The position numbers and the translations under genes were made by a program. The notes beneath the pieces were generated by a model. It did no database searches. It saw only the letters and a list, made by a program, of their open reading frames with translations, and was not told the DNA's origin. 64,000 nucleotides of DNA from Panorpa germanica (Eukaryota; Arthropoda; Insecta; Mecoptera; Panorpidae), in assembly GCA_963678705.1 (NCBI GenBank), contig OY783205.1, positions 3,472,001 to 3,536,000 of the forward strand, in the 5' to 3' direction. Positions 45,793 through 54,693 of this stretch are shown in pieces (position 1 is the first letter of the stretch; the number at the start of each line of letters is the position of its first letter).

Positions 45793-45893
45793 GTGTAGTG
45801 GTGGTGGCTAAGCATTTTTCTAGACCTACTACAAGCTTGCTAGCGGGGCCCCCCGCTAACATAACCCTTCTGATAAGAAAACCACCACACACA
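45793..45893 (+). repeat. GC-rich fold-back motif, copy 2
   Basis: Second copy of the motif at 45642-45735, about 150 bp downstream in the same direction; differs by very few bases. Confidence 0.7.
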
Positions 45894-46034
45894 TACACAC
45901 ACACACACACCCCAACCCTTCATTTTTAGTGGTGTGATTAAAGTTTATATTAAGTATATTACAGTATTTATATTTACATTTTTTTTGTTGTGTATATATT
46001 TTTATATCAATGAAAAAAATATTATTATATTAAC

Positions 46035-46334
46035 TTAACATACAAATGAAAAATGGGTATTAGTTCCAGTTTGTCTGATGATGTGTAGTTTTAGATTTCC
46101 TTCACGTGCTTCTTCGTTTAATCTAGGTAGGTCTTTGTCCTCCATTAATTTCTTAAAGCGTTGACCCAGGAAAACATAGAAATCTTCAAGTTCCATCATT
46201 ACTCCTTTTTTTCCATAACGGCCATCGGTTGCTTAAAAATTTAGAATTTTGTAATAGGATCCGGCTTCCAGGCTTGATAGAACCCTTACTTCCTTTTGTG
46301 CAGCGAGATTATTTAATTTTTCCAAAAGATCCAT
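46035..46334 (-). pseudogene. small conserved Polinton-associated protein with internal TAA
   Basis: From the ATG at 46334 the frame reads MDLLEKLNNL...VLSSLEAGSYYKILNF, hits TAA at codon 34, and continues in the same frame as GRYGKKGVMMELEDFYVFLG...RFKKLM to the stop at 46035 (100 codons). The pattern of a short strand, YGKK..VMMELEDFYVFLGQRF and a charged tail resembles small OB-fold-like proteins I associate with insect Mavericks. That comparison is from memory and a role in single-strand DNA binding is inference. The break means this copy is probably inactive. Confidence 0.5.
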
Positions 46335-46532
46335 ATTTTTTTCTTCTAGTCCCAACGATCAATTACTTTTAGCGGTAAACAATGTACTAATTAATAGATC
46401 ATTGTTAACATGAACTTATATATACATTTTTCAACCCCCTCCACTTCTTTATAATTTTTTTCCTTGGTAACAAAAAAAAAAAATTGTACAAGCCCCCCAC
46501 CCCCCTCCCCTTCCTGTGACAATTATATACCG

Positions 46533-46900
46533 GAAACATAGATTATTTTTGTGGTTTATGCCAATTAAAAACTATTTTTTTGTGTGTGGGCGTGTGGTTT
46601 AAACTTGTTTTTTTTGTTAAACAATGGAAATTTCCACTGGAAACATATATTTTTTTGCGGTTTATACCAATTAAAAATTAAATAAAAACGGTATCTTATC
46701 AACACATTTCTTTGTGTGGTTTAAAGTTGTTTTTTTTGGTTTTTTTTGTTAAACAATGGAAATTTCCACGGAAACATATATATTTTTTTGCGGTTTATGC
46801 CAATTAAAAATTAAATAAAAACGGTATCTTATCAACACATTCCTTTGTGTGGTTTAAAGTTGTTTTTTTTTGGTTTTTCTTGGTTTTTTTTTTTTGTTAA
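46533..46900 (+). repeat. tandem repeats seeded by the IAP 3' end
   Basis: About 2.7 units of 125-145 bp. Each begins GTTAAACAATGGAAATTT, contains GCGGTTTATGCCAATTAAAA and ends in a T/G-rich run. The same GTTAAACAATGGAAATTT is the 3' end of the IAP gene at 46893-46912, so the array appears to have grown from there. Confidence 0.75.
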
Positions 46901-47761
46901 ACAATGGAAATTTTCATTAAGCCATTGTATGGCATATAACACTTTGGACATTTTTTTAAGGATACGGAACATTTAATGCATGCAATAATGTGTCCACATG
47001 CAATAAAGGCAATTTCTTTTTGTTGAAAATAACAAATATTACACAATTTAATATCTCTTAAATGACATTTTTCATTTATATTGGTGTTATGTGATTGAAA
47101 TACAGGTCGAGGATGAGAAGGAAGCACACTTTTCTTAATACGAATAATTTCTTCAGGTGTAAGTATTCTATTTTTCACTGATGCTATGTATTTTATAAAT
47201 GATTTACCTTTTAACAATATAACATATGCACAATTATAAAAATGTAATGCATGTTCTTCCCATGGAACATCGGTTTCTTTCCAAAGTTTTAATCCTCCAT
47301 TACAATAAAAGCAAATTGTAGTGTCTTTTTCTCCAGCATAAAAGAATCCTGCCTCAGCCAAATCTTGAATGCTTTGTGAAAATTGTTGTTTACATTTATC
47401 AAATGATTTAATACGTTCTTCCACGGTTCCATATTCCAAATGTTCTGGACCATTTGTATATACCACAGTATTTAATTGGTTTTCAGGCTTAATAATTGGT
47501 TTATTTCCAATATTTTTTTTCCCTCTTAATAATGGACAATTTTGCCCATCGTTGATGTAATATGCTATAATTTTGTTCATCATCAACATGTTTTAATTCC
47601 AAATTACAAAATGCACATCTTACACATTTATTAATTTGTAGATAAAAAAAACCTTCGTGAGCTAATTTATGTTTATCAATGGGCCCATATGGCCAAGTAT
47701 TAAATGTATAAAGTCTATCACCTTCACTGAACATGTTATTATTGTTATTATTAGTTGACAT
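46897..47761 (-). pseudogene. inhibitor-of-apoptosis protein (BIR-BIR-RING), one frameshift
   Basis: ATG at 47761. The first BIR domain starts in one frame (RLYTFNTWPYG, CAFCNLELKHV, HQRWAK). The rest of it, with NCPLLRG, is one frame further, the switch being in a CAAAAT run near 47545. The second BIR is complete (ICFYCNGGLKLW...PWEEHALHFYNCAYV), and a C-terminal RING follows (CNICYFQQ, CGHIIACIKC, CPKCYM) to the stop at 46897. IAPs of this layout bind caspases through BIRs and ubiquitinate through the RING; DNA viruses of insects use them to block host cell death. The C-terminal RING lies outside the inverted repeat, so only this copy has it. Both copies share the frame change. Confidence 0.85.
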
Positions 47762-48074
47762 TTTAACGATTATTTAATTTTTTTAAAAGAAATGCTTACT
47801 ATTTATATTAAAATATTCTATTTCTCCCCCCCACCCCTTAGACGATAAGCTCCACCCCCCCACCAATTAGCATATTCATTATTTTATAGTTTCTAGCCAA
47901 GAAGAATAGCAACAACTTTGATTCATTAAGATGTCGTCTGATGATGAAATATTCAATAAAAAGAAGCGTATAAGACCAATACTAATTAGTGTTACTACAA
48001 CATATGGGATGCCATTTATTTCCAAAAATAATAATAATAATATAACAATAAAAAAAGTTAGACTCCGAAAATCT
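47117..48074. repeat. 958-bp inverted repeat, left arm
   Basis: Reverse complement of 57805-58763 with one visible difference, in a G/C run (7 against 8). It covers most of the IAP gene, the promoter region between IAP and the next frame, and the first half of the 47931 frame. Confidence 0.93.
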
Positions 48075-48149
48075 TTGCAATGGATGATGCAATGCTTTGA
48101 AAGTGATAATTGCTGCTGCTTCACATGTCAAATGAAAGAAAAAAATTAA
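47931..48149 (+). CDS. 72-residue unidentified Polinton frame
   Basis: ATG start, MSSDDEIFNKKKRIRPILIS, an Asn-rich middle and a Cys-rich end (CCCFTCQMK). It diverges from the IAP gene over a 169-bp intergenic region that contains two C-runs and lies 30 bp before the next frame. No family recognised. Its last third lies outside the inverted repeat, so the right copy is cut short. Confidence 0.45.
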   Translation: MSSDDEIFNKKKRIRPILISVTTTYGMPFISKNNNNNITIKKVRLRKSLQWMMQCFESDNCCCFTCQMKEKN

Positions 48150-48179
48150 TTTATAATCTCATAAATTATTGTATAGAAA

Positions 48180-48848
48180 ATGGAAAAAATGATGTTAAAA
48201 TCTAAACATAGATTAATATTGGAATACAGATATGCTATAAATAAAACAAAATTTTTATGTGTTGGACTTAATCCATGCAATCTTATTGTTGTTGTAAGAT
48301 TGATAGGTAAAAAATGTGGTATAATATTTGATATAAATGAATGGACAAATTTCTTTATATCAAATAGGAGTACACTTCATAATTATTATTTTGATAAAGA
48401 ACATAAGGATATTTATGAAAATAATCAATTATTTGTATATGAATTTCATTCGTGTCTAATTAAAGATAAAAGGAATTTAATGATATCATGGATGAATAAT
48501 GAATTTTGTTTTAATAAGAAAATTTTTATATGTATTTTAAAAATAAACATTATGTTAAACAGACATATAAATCATTTAAGTAGTTTAAATTTTAATGAAT
48601 ATTATTTAAAAATAATGAGACTAGCAGTATTATCAAATGAAAAATCATTTGATTTTATAAATAAATCTATAAATGAAGATGATGAAGCAAATACACTGCT
48701 AAATTTAGCTTATATGGAAATGCTTTTTTATTATTCAAATTTTGTACAACAAGATTTATATGCTATATTATTTTATGATGTAAATAAAACACAATATTTT
48801 CATGTATTATCTTTTTTTTTATTAATATATATATATATATATGTATAA
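48180..48848 (+). CDS. 222-residue unidentified Polinton protein
   Basis: Starts MEKMMLKSKHRLILEYRYAI, rich in Ile/Asn/Tyr and Lys, with FDINEWTNFF near residue 50. The end (FFLLIYIYIYV) is encoded by a TA repeat and may not be original. No motif I can name. It points away from the IAP gene and converges on the metalloprotease, whose hemopexin end begins 27 bp further. It probably belongs to the element by position, and its codon use is as AT-rich as its neighbours. Confidence 0.5.
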   Translation: MEKMMLKSKHRLILEYRYAINKTKFLCVGLNPCNLIVVVRLIGKKCGIIFDINEWTNFFISNRSTLHNYYFDKEHKDIYENNQLFVYEFHSCLIKDKRNLMISWMNNEFCFNKKIFICILKINIMLNRHINHLSSLNFNEYYLKIMRLAVLSNEKSFDFINKSINEDDEANTLLNLAYMEMLFYYSNFVQQDLYAILFYDVNKTQYFHVLSFFLLIYIYIYV

Positions 48849-48874
48849 TAAAATACAATTTTGTTTTATTTCTC

Positions 48875-50449
48875 CTAATTAATAAAATTATAACCGGCTA
48901 ATTTTGATAATAAATTTTGTAATTGTTGTAAAATTGATATGTTTGGACAATTTATATTAAAGATTGAAGGACTAAATTGACCGGCTTTTTCAATAGCATT
49001 TGTAAACTCATTATATTCATAATAGATATTATTATTTTTAAAAAAATATATTCTACCATTTGTATATTTGAATACACCATCAATATTAGATGGTATACCT
49101 ATAAATTTTTTATCAATTCTACCGTATTCAATTGTTCTATATTCACATTCAGATATTGTTAAGTAGTATGTGTTATCGTAAAACAGATAAGTGTTTCCGG
49201 TATTTGTGTGAACAATACCCTGTATATTTTTTATATTATTTGAATATGGTTTTACAATGTTATCTAATTGTAAAGATGGAAATTTTATATTATATGTTTC
49301 TGTTTCTATAATTATTACAATATTTCCATTGGGCCGTCTATAAATGGCCGTTATCTCTGTAAAGTTTTCAGGTAAAAATTTTAGCCAATCGGTGATCAGA
49401 AAAGGTTCGGAACTATATTTTTCATTATTAAGTTCTTTGATCCAAACATATCTTTTTTAAAATACATAGAGCATATCATTAATGATTAAAAATGTATTTA
49501 AGTTATTCACTTTGCATAAATCTGGATATATATTTGGTTTATCTTTAGAGTGTGTTGTGGTTGATATTGTTGTAACCGCAATAGATTCTGTACTCACTTC
49601 TTCTGTGGTCGTTTCTTGCGGTCTATTATTTGATACCCGTTTAATTTTTTTTTTACCATATAGTGAACTAATTGAGTTTATATCTTCCTCATCTAATACT
49701 AATTCTGGACTAACATTTCTATATGAATAATATGGATACATAATTGAATTGGTATTTTGAGTATGATGAAATCCAATAGAATGACCAATTTCATGAATCA
49801 ATACATGTAATAAATTTTTTTTCTCTTCATTTGGATTTATTTCTATATTCCATGTTTCATCATTATCTATATGTATTTCTTTGTACAGGTTATTTTTTTC
49901 AGGGAAATCAGCATGCCCTATAATGCCTCCAGGACCATCGAAAATTGCACTACATTTACTTCTTTGTTTGTAATGTTGATAATTATTATGTCGCCTAGTG
50001 CCAAAACTTAATAGAATATTGGCATTAGTAAAATTATGTATAAATTTAATATTTGCATGTTCAGACCATACATCAAAGGCTAATTGAGCGAGTTGTAATA
50101 GTTTCGGTGGTTCTCGATGGAAATGCCATGTGATATTATGATTATCCCATTTTAGTTTATTAGCATGATTTAACATTGCACTATCTGATACACCACACCT
50201 TGGAGCCTTCATTAGTGCTATAGTTTCATTCAATGCATTATCATCTTTATTTATGTTAAAATTTTCTTGAAATAAAGCTAATGCCTGCAAATATTTAATA
50301 TTATCCGGTCCAATTAATTGCAATTCACTCTCATTATTAAATTCTAAATAGCCATATTCATATAAATATTGCTTAATATCTAACTCCTGACTATATAAGA
50401 ATACATTTAAAAATAAAATAATAATAATAATATAACGGGAGAACATCAT
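48875..50449 (-). pseudogene. secreted matrix metalloprotease (matrixin) with hemopexin-like tail, one internal stop
   Basis: ATG at 50449. A signal peptide (SRYIIIIILFLNVFLYS) is followed by a peptidoglycan-binding-like prodomain and a cysteine switch PRCGVSD (about residue 85). The catalytic domain has zinc site HEIGHSIGFHH (about 218-228) and Met-turn SIMYP, then a Thr/Ser-rich linker. At 49457-49459 there is a TAA. The same frame stays open to 48875 and encodes blades of a hemopexin-like propeller (KRYVWIKEL, TEITAIYRR, IDGVFKYTNGRIYFF). As read, the product ends before the propeller. Matrixins cut extracellular matrix; related enzymes are known in granuloviruses and entomopoxviruses, where a role in crossing basement membranes is proposed. 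In a Polinton it would be a captured accessory gene (inference). Confidence 0.85.
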
Positions 50450-50497
50450 TCTTGCAATAACAAAGTTATACTAATCTATATTAAAAAACAATCAATG

Positions 50498-51709
50498 CTA
50501 TTTATAAGTGGGTCTAACTATTCCAGACAAGGGAATATATTCTAATACTTTATCGTGAAGACAAAGACATAATGCAGTAGTATCCGGTGGAAAGTTTTCC
50601 GAAGATTCAAATTCTAATTTGATATCAACAGTTCCATGTTTTAATGCATCATCTTGTTTAGAACAATCAATTACTATTAATGGTGCCGTATTTTTAAAGT
50701 CTGACCACGTTAAAAATGGATTATATTTATTATTATGATAATATGAAGTTGAAAATTGTAGATACATTTCATATAAAATATTGTATTGATTTTTGCTAAA
50801 ATTAATATTTAAACTTTCATATGGATAATATTCTGAATTCAAATGTAATTTTACATTTCTTATATTACAATGATCAAATTCACTTGTATTTGCATTATGC
50901 AAATTATGTCTTTTTGTTTGAAATGCTAAAATAATATAACGTGGTTTCTCCAATTGGGTTGTTGTTTTAATTGTCCACAATTGCTTATCAGTATTTGGCA
51001 GCATAGGATATTCATAAAGGTCCCAGCTTCTAAACGATATTTCAATCGGATCCATTTTATTTAATTTATTTAATAATACTAATCTTTCCTCATCACTTGG
51101 AAGTATATGTTTTATACGCCATTGAATTTTAGCTATATTAATTTTGTATTCTGTTTCAGATATGTAAACATTAGCATCACTTCTAGATCTTATCAATACT
51201 AGTTCTTGTTTAGCATTTACTATCATAAATTTATAATCCTCTGCAAAGCCTAAGAGCAATTTCAATGGTATAGATGCACTGAAATAACCTTTTTTATCTA
51301 TAATTGAAGCACTATTATCCCATCCAGCGATTGCATATCCAATCTTATCAGTGCTATTTAAAGAAGCATAGCCCTTCATTGTGGTTGTAATGCCTACATT
51401 TTTAACTTTATCAACTTCAATTCCAAACAATTCATATCTTATTTCATTAAACAAAAATGCGAATCCATTGTTGCATAATTTGGCGTTATGCGATTGAAGT
51501 GCAGCACCGTCTTTTGTTAACAAATTACCCTCAATGGTTATATAGCTGTCCCATGGTGACGTATAAATATCTTGAAAATGAATTGGAATTCTTATCTCAT
51601 CATTGTTATCATAGCTTGTGGCCGCATATGGGATATAATTATGCCATTCCACACGTTTAATTGTATTATCAAATGTGGCTTTTTGATTAATATTTAAAAT
51701 ATTACTCAT
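50498..51709 (-). CDS. Polinton major capsid protein (double jelly-roll)
   Basis: 403 residues, intact, ATG at 51709. Resembles major capsid proteins annotated in insect Mavericks and adintoviruses: N-terminal KATFDNTIKRVEWHNYIPY, central GYAIAGWDNSASI, and a conserved C-terminal part with NPFLTWSDFKNTAPLIVIDCSK. The family forms trimeric double jelly-roll capsomers. It is encoded just downstream of the minor capsid gene on the same strand, after a small basic frame, as in other Polintons. It starts 48 bp upstream of the metalloprotease. Confidence 0.85.
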   Translation of the reverse strand: MSNILNINQKATFDNTIKRVEWHNYIPYAATSYDNNDEIRIPIHFQDIYTSPWDSYITIEGNLLTKDGAALQSHNAKLCNNGFAFLFNEIRYELFGIEVDKVKNVGITTTMKGYASLNSTDKIGYAIAGWDNSASIIDKKGYFSASIPLKLLLGFAEDYKFMIVNAKQELVLIRSRSDANVYISETEYKINIAKIQWRIKHILPSDEERLVLLNKLNKMDPIEISFRSWDLYEYPMLPNTDKQLWTIKTTTQLEKPRYIILAFQTKRHNLHNANTSEFDHCNIRNVKLHLNSEYYPYESLNINFSKNQYNILYEMYLQFSTSYYHNNKYNPFLTWSDFKNTAPLIVIDCSKQDDALKHGTVDIKLEFESSENFPPDTTALCLCLHDKVLEYIPLSGIVRPTYK

Positions 51710-51718
51710 GATTTTTTT

Positions 51719-51898
51719 CTATTTTTTCTTCAATTTAAATCCTTGTGCAATTAAAAATTGCTTATTAATAACCGATAGTTTATTATTATTTTTTTTAATT
51801 ATTCTTCTTTTTTTTTTACATGTGGCTTGATCCTCCACAGGCAGCGTACTAATTCTGTTTATGTTTGTTGTAGTATTTATATTGAAATCAATACCCAT
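51719..51898 (-). CDS. 59-residue basic protein between minor and major capsid genes
   Basis: ATG at 51898 overlaps the last codons of the minor capsid gene (which ends at 51888), and the stop is at 51719. It starts MGIDFNINTTTNINRIS, has a Lys/Arg-rich centre (CKKKRRIIKK) and ends FLIAQGFKLKKK. A short basic frame at this place is common in Polintons and could be a core or cement peptide; that is inference. Confidence 0.5.
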   Translation of the reverse strand: MGIDFNINTTTNINRISTLPVEDQATCKKKRRIIKKNNNKLSVINKQFLIAQGFKLKKK

Positions 51899-52592
51899 TT
51901 TTTGATATTTTCTTTAATTCCAGTCTTATTGTAATATTTTCACCTCTAAAATTAATTAACTTATCGTTTTGATCAATAAGTTTCAATGTTATGTTATTGA
52001 TTGTATGAACATTTACGGGTAAATATATTACATTGGAGGGTATTTCCACTATTTTATAACCAGGCTGCACAACAGGAAAGAATTGATGTATTATATGTAT
52101 CAGTTGGTTATTTCTATAAGAATTTCTTATAATATTACAATCAATTTGTATTGAACTTACACCCAAAATATCTATGGGCAAATCGGATATATGATTTGTA
52201 TATGGTTGCAATATTTTCTTTTTGAAACCCAATAGTGAACCAATATTATTTTCCTTTTCAAAATTTATCACCAACGAACTTATTATTTCACATTTAAGCG
52301 TATTATTATTGGCATTTATAGTAAGAAAATATTTAAGTGACTTGTTCTTACTTATTGTGTTATTTATATACTTATATATGTCATCAATTTCATAGGAGCC
52401 TTCAGGTATTATTAGAACTTCATCATTGTAATAAAATCGATTATTTTTCTCATGAACATTCGGTATTGAATTATATGTTTGTAAATCAACTAATCCGAGT
52501 ACATATTCAAATTTCCTATCCAATTCAATGGGTGGAAAATAATTTGTGCTTAATATGGATGTATTACCACTAAGTGTGAAGGTCGAGGACAT
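51888..52592 (-). CDS. Polinton minor capsid protein (penton-like, single jelly-roll)
   Basis: 234 residues, intact, ATG at 52592. It starts MSSTFTLSGNTSILSTNYFP, contains LGLVDLQTYNSIPNV and GSYEIDDIYKYIN, and a mid-region SLLGFKKKIL that is characteristic of the insect Maverick minor capsid protein. The family fills the vertices of the capsid. It lies directly upstream of the small basic frame and major capsid gene, and 24 bp downstream of the protease, in one minus-strand block. Confidence 0.82.
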   Translation of the reverse strand: MSSTFTLSGNTSILSTNYFPPIELDRKFEYVLGLVDLQTYNSIPNVHEKNNRFYYNDEVLIIPEGSYEIDDIYKYINNTISKNKSLKYFLTINANNNTLKCEIISSLVINFEKENNIGSLLGFKKKILQPYTNHISDLPIDILGVSSIQIDCNIIRNSYRNNQLIHIIHQFFPVVQPGYKIVEIPSNVIYLPVNVHTINNITLKLIDQNDKLINFRGENITIRLELKKISKNGY

Positions 52593-52616
52593 AATTGATA
52601 ATGAATAAAAAGAATC

Positions 52617-52990
52617 TTATTTCATAGTATTTATTAAAAACTTTAGGCATAAATGTCCACAATTATATGTATTATAATTTTGAAATTTTTTATAATTATA
52701 AATTATTTTGTTTTTATTTAAATTTCTTTGTAGAAAATATTCGAGCAATTCCTTAGGTGGCCCCAGGTTACCAAAACTATCGAAATATTCAATATTCGAT
52801 TTGAATTTTCTGTATGCAACCCAATGCGTTCCAGGACCCGTTTTATTATCTAAATTTATTATGGCACATTCATTTTCATATGGATGCTTTGGTAATGAAT
52901 TACGCATGAAAATACCTCTAAAATAGGGGATTTTTTTTGCATATTTATTTAAATCAATATCAGTTAAAGCCCTCTTAGGTAAATCTTTAA
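52617..52990 (-). CDS. adenain-like cysteine protease (capsid maturation), start codon unclear
   Basis: The catalytic His is in GTHWVAYR, the acid in EYFDSFG and the Cys in YNCGHLCLKFL: the adenain triad order H-D-C. The only ATG in frame with substantial coverage is at 52907 (MRNSLPKH). Family-like sequence continues upstream in the same frame (KRALTDIDLNKYAKKIPYFR), so the true N-terminus lies near 52990 or within the end of the preceding gene, and an ATG there seems lost (ATA at 52996 is one candidate). It processes minor virion proteins in related viruses. The extended frame overlaps the 3' end of the PLA2-domain gene. Confidence 0.82.
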
Positions 52991-52999
52991 CTGATATTT

Positions 53000-53815
53000 T
53001 TAATAGTTTTTTGTTGTCGGTGGTGGTGATAAGTAAAGGCCCAAACCTTTTCTATAAGGTTTTAAGTAAAGACCTTTACCATCCTTTTTACCCAATGCGA
53101 TGGCCTCCATCATCTTATTATGTCTCTCTGATTCATGTAATTTTTTCTTTGCCGCATTAGCGCTTGTAACAGCCTTTGTTATGCCAGCAGCACCACCCGC
53201 TAGGGCCCCCGCGGCTGATAATCCCGCGAATAATGGTATTAGAAAGGGAAGAATTCCACCTGTTTTAGGAATTGGTATAATTCGTGACTTAATATTCGGT
53301 TTTTTTCCTTTAATGATTTTTTTTGCAGCTTTCAATGCAACTTTTATTGCAGTACTTGTATTTTTTATTTTCGATTTTTTTATTGCCGCACTAGCGCTTC
53401 TTATAGCCTTCCTAAACGTATTATGATTTGTTTCCAATTTCATGTTAATTTTTTTCTTGTTTTTTCTCTTGATGCCCATACCTAATTTCTGTTTGATTTT
53501 CATTGCATTGGTAACTGCCCAAGCAGCCGCTTTTTCCTTAATAGAGGCGTCTTTGGATACAACTCTTGACCAAGCTTTTTCCTGCAATATCTTGTCCGCG
53601 TGATGTCTTAACTTTAAATCACTTTTCGATTTAGAATAAGAAATATCATGCTCTTTACATGCATTATCTAAATCATTAATTCCATTGTCACCGCGTAACA
53701 GACGTTTTTTTAACTTTGTTCCTGGACCACAAAAATTATAACCGGGCATATGTAATTCTATAGGCAATGAATTTATGGCCCTATTTAATAAGCCCTCACC
53801 ATGGTATATGATCAT
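53000..53815 (-). CDS. minor virion protein with parvovirus-type PLA2 domain
   Basis: 271 residues, intact, ATG at 53815. The PLA2 signature is clear near residues 24-60: calcium loop GYNFCGPGT and catalytic LDNACKEHDISYS. A Lys-rich linker (KRKNKKKINMK) follows, then a Gly/Ala-rich hydrophobic segment (LIPLFAGLSAAGALAGGAAG, about 195-215), and GKGLYLKPYRKGLGLYL at the end. PLA2 domains in minor capsid proteins serve to breach endosomal membranes in parvoviruses; the same role is inferred for adintoviruses. The hydrophobic segment recalls membrane-lytic minor proteins. Divergent from the packaging ATPase, with only 55 bp between the two starts. Confidence 0.85.
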   Translation of the reverse strand: MIIYHGEGLLNRAINSLPIELHMPGYNFCGPGTKLKKRLLRGDNGINDLDNACKEHDISYSKSKSDLKLRHHADKILQEKAWSRVVSKDASIKEKAAAWAVTNAMKIKQKLGMGIKRKNKKKINMKLETNHNTFRKAIRSASAAIKKSKIKNTSTAIKVALKAAKKIIKGKKPNIKSRIIPIPKTGGILPFLIPLFAGLSAAGALAGGAAGITKAVTSANAAKKKLHESERHNKMMEAIALGKKDGKGLYLKPYRKGLGLYLSPPPTTKNY

Positions 53816-53870
53816 TGGTGTCTAAGCATTAAATGATGTAATATATAAGTAACACGTGCATATATATACA

Positions 53871-54566
53871 ATGAAATTTATAAAGCAAAAAAAACATTTA
53901 CATATTGCAAATCTAGATAATTTAGATGAAAATGATAAAAAAAAGAAAGTGAAAAAACATGGTGATTTACTACCAAATAGTATAAGATGTATTATATGTG
54001 GGCCATCGAATTCTGGAAAAACTAATATCATGTTGGCTCTTTTATTTGAAAAAAATGGCTTAAAATTTAGAAATATATATCTCTATTCCAAATCATTATA
54101 TCAACCAAAATATATTTTTTTAAAAAAAGTGTTATCACATGTGAAAGAAATAGGCTATTTTTGTTATGACAGTAACATTGATATTATTAAGCCCAATGAT
54201 GCAAAACCAAATTCTGTATTTATCTTTGATGATGTAATTACTGATAAACAAGATTGTATGCGTAATTATTTCTCAATGGGACGTCATTCCCTAGTTGATT
54301 CCTTTTATCTTTGTCAAACCTATGCCCATATACCAAAACATTTAATCAGAGATAATGCAAATTTTATAATATTATTTAAAATAGACGAAATGAATCTTAA
54401 GCATATTTATAATGATCATGTAAATACAGATATGTCATTTTTAACCTTTAAAGAGTTCTGTTCAGAATGTTGGAAAAATAAATATGGATATGTGGTCATT
54501 GATAAGGATAGCGATATCGCTAACGGACGATATAGAAATGGATTTGATAATTTCTTGAAACTGTAA
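53871..54566 (+). CDS. A32-like (FtsK/HerA) packaging ATPase
   Basis: 231 residues from ATG 53871. Walker A is CGPSNSGKTN (about residues 44-53), Walker B VFIFDDV (about 120-126), followed by GRHSLVDSFYLCQTYAHIP, a conserved block of Polinton ATPases. It powers DNA packaging into capsids. It is first in a plus-strand set with the 54694 frame and integrase, and shares a short divergent promoter region with the PLA2-domain gene. Intact. Confidence 0.88.
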   Translation: MKFIKQKKHLHIANLDNLDENDKKKKVKKHGDLLPNSIRCIICGPSNSGKTNIMLALLFEKNGLKFRNIYLYSKSLYQPKYIFLKKVLSHVKEIGYFCYDSNIDIIKPNDAKPNSVFIFDDVITDKQDCMRNYFSMGRHSLVDSFYLCQTYAHIPKHLIRDNANFIILFKIDEMNLKHIYNDHVNTDMSFLTFKEFCSECWKNKYGYVVIDKDSDIANGRYRNGFDNFLKL

Positions 54567-54636
54567 TTATATATATAATAGAATATTTAGTAGTAAATCG
54601 TTTAGTTGAATGATAACTTTTGTCTAGCTATCTGCT

Positions 54637-54672
<36 letters not shown>

Positions 54673-54693
54673 AAAAGAAAACAACTCGAAAAT

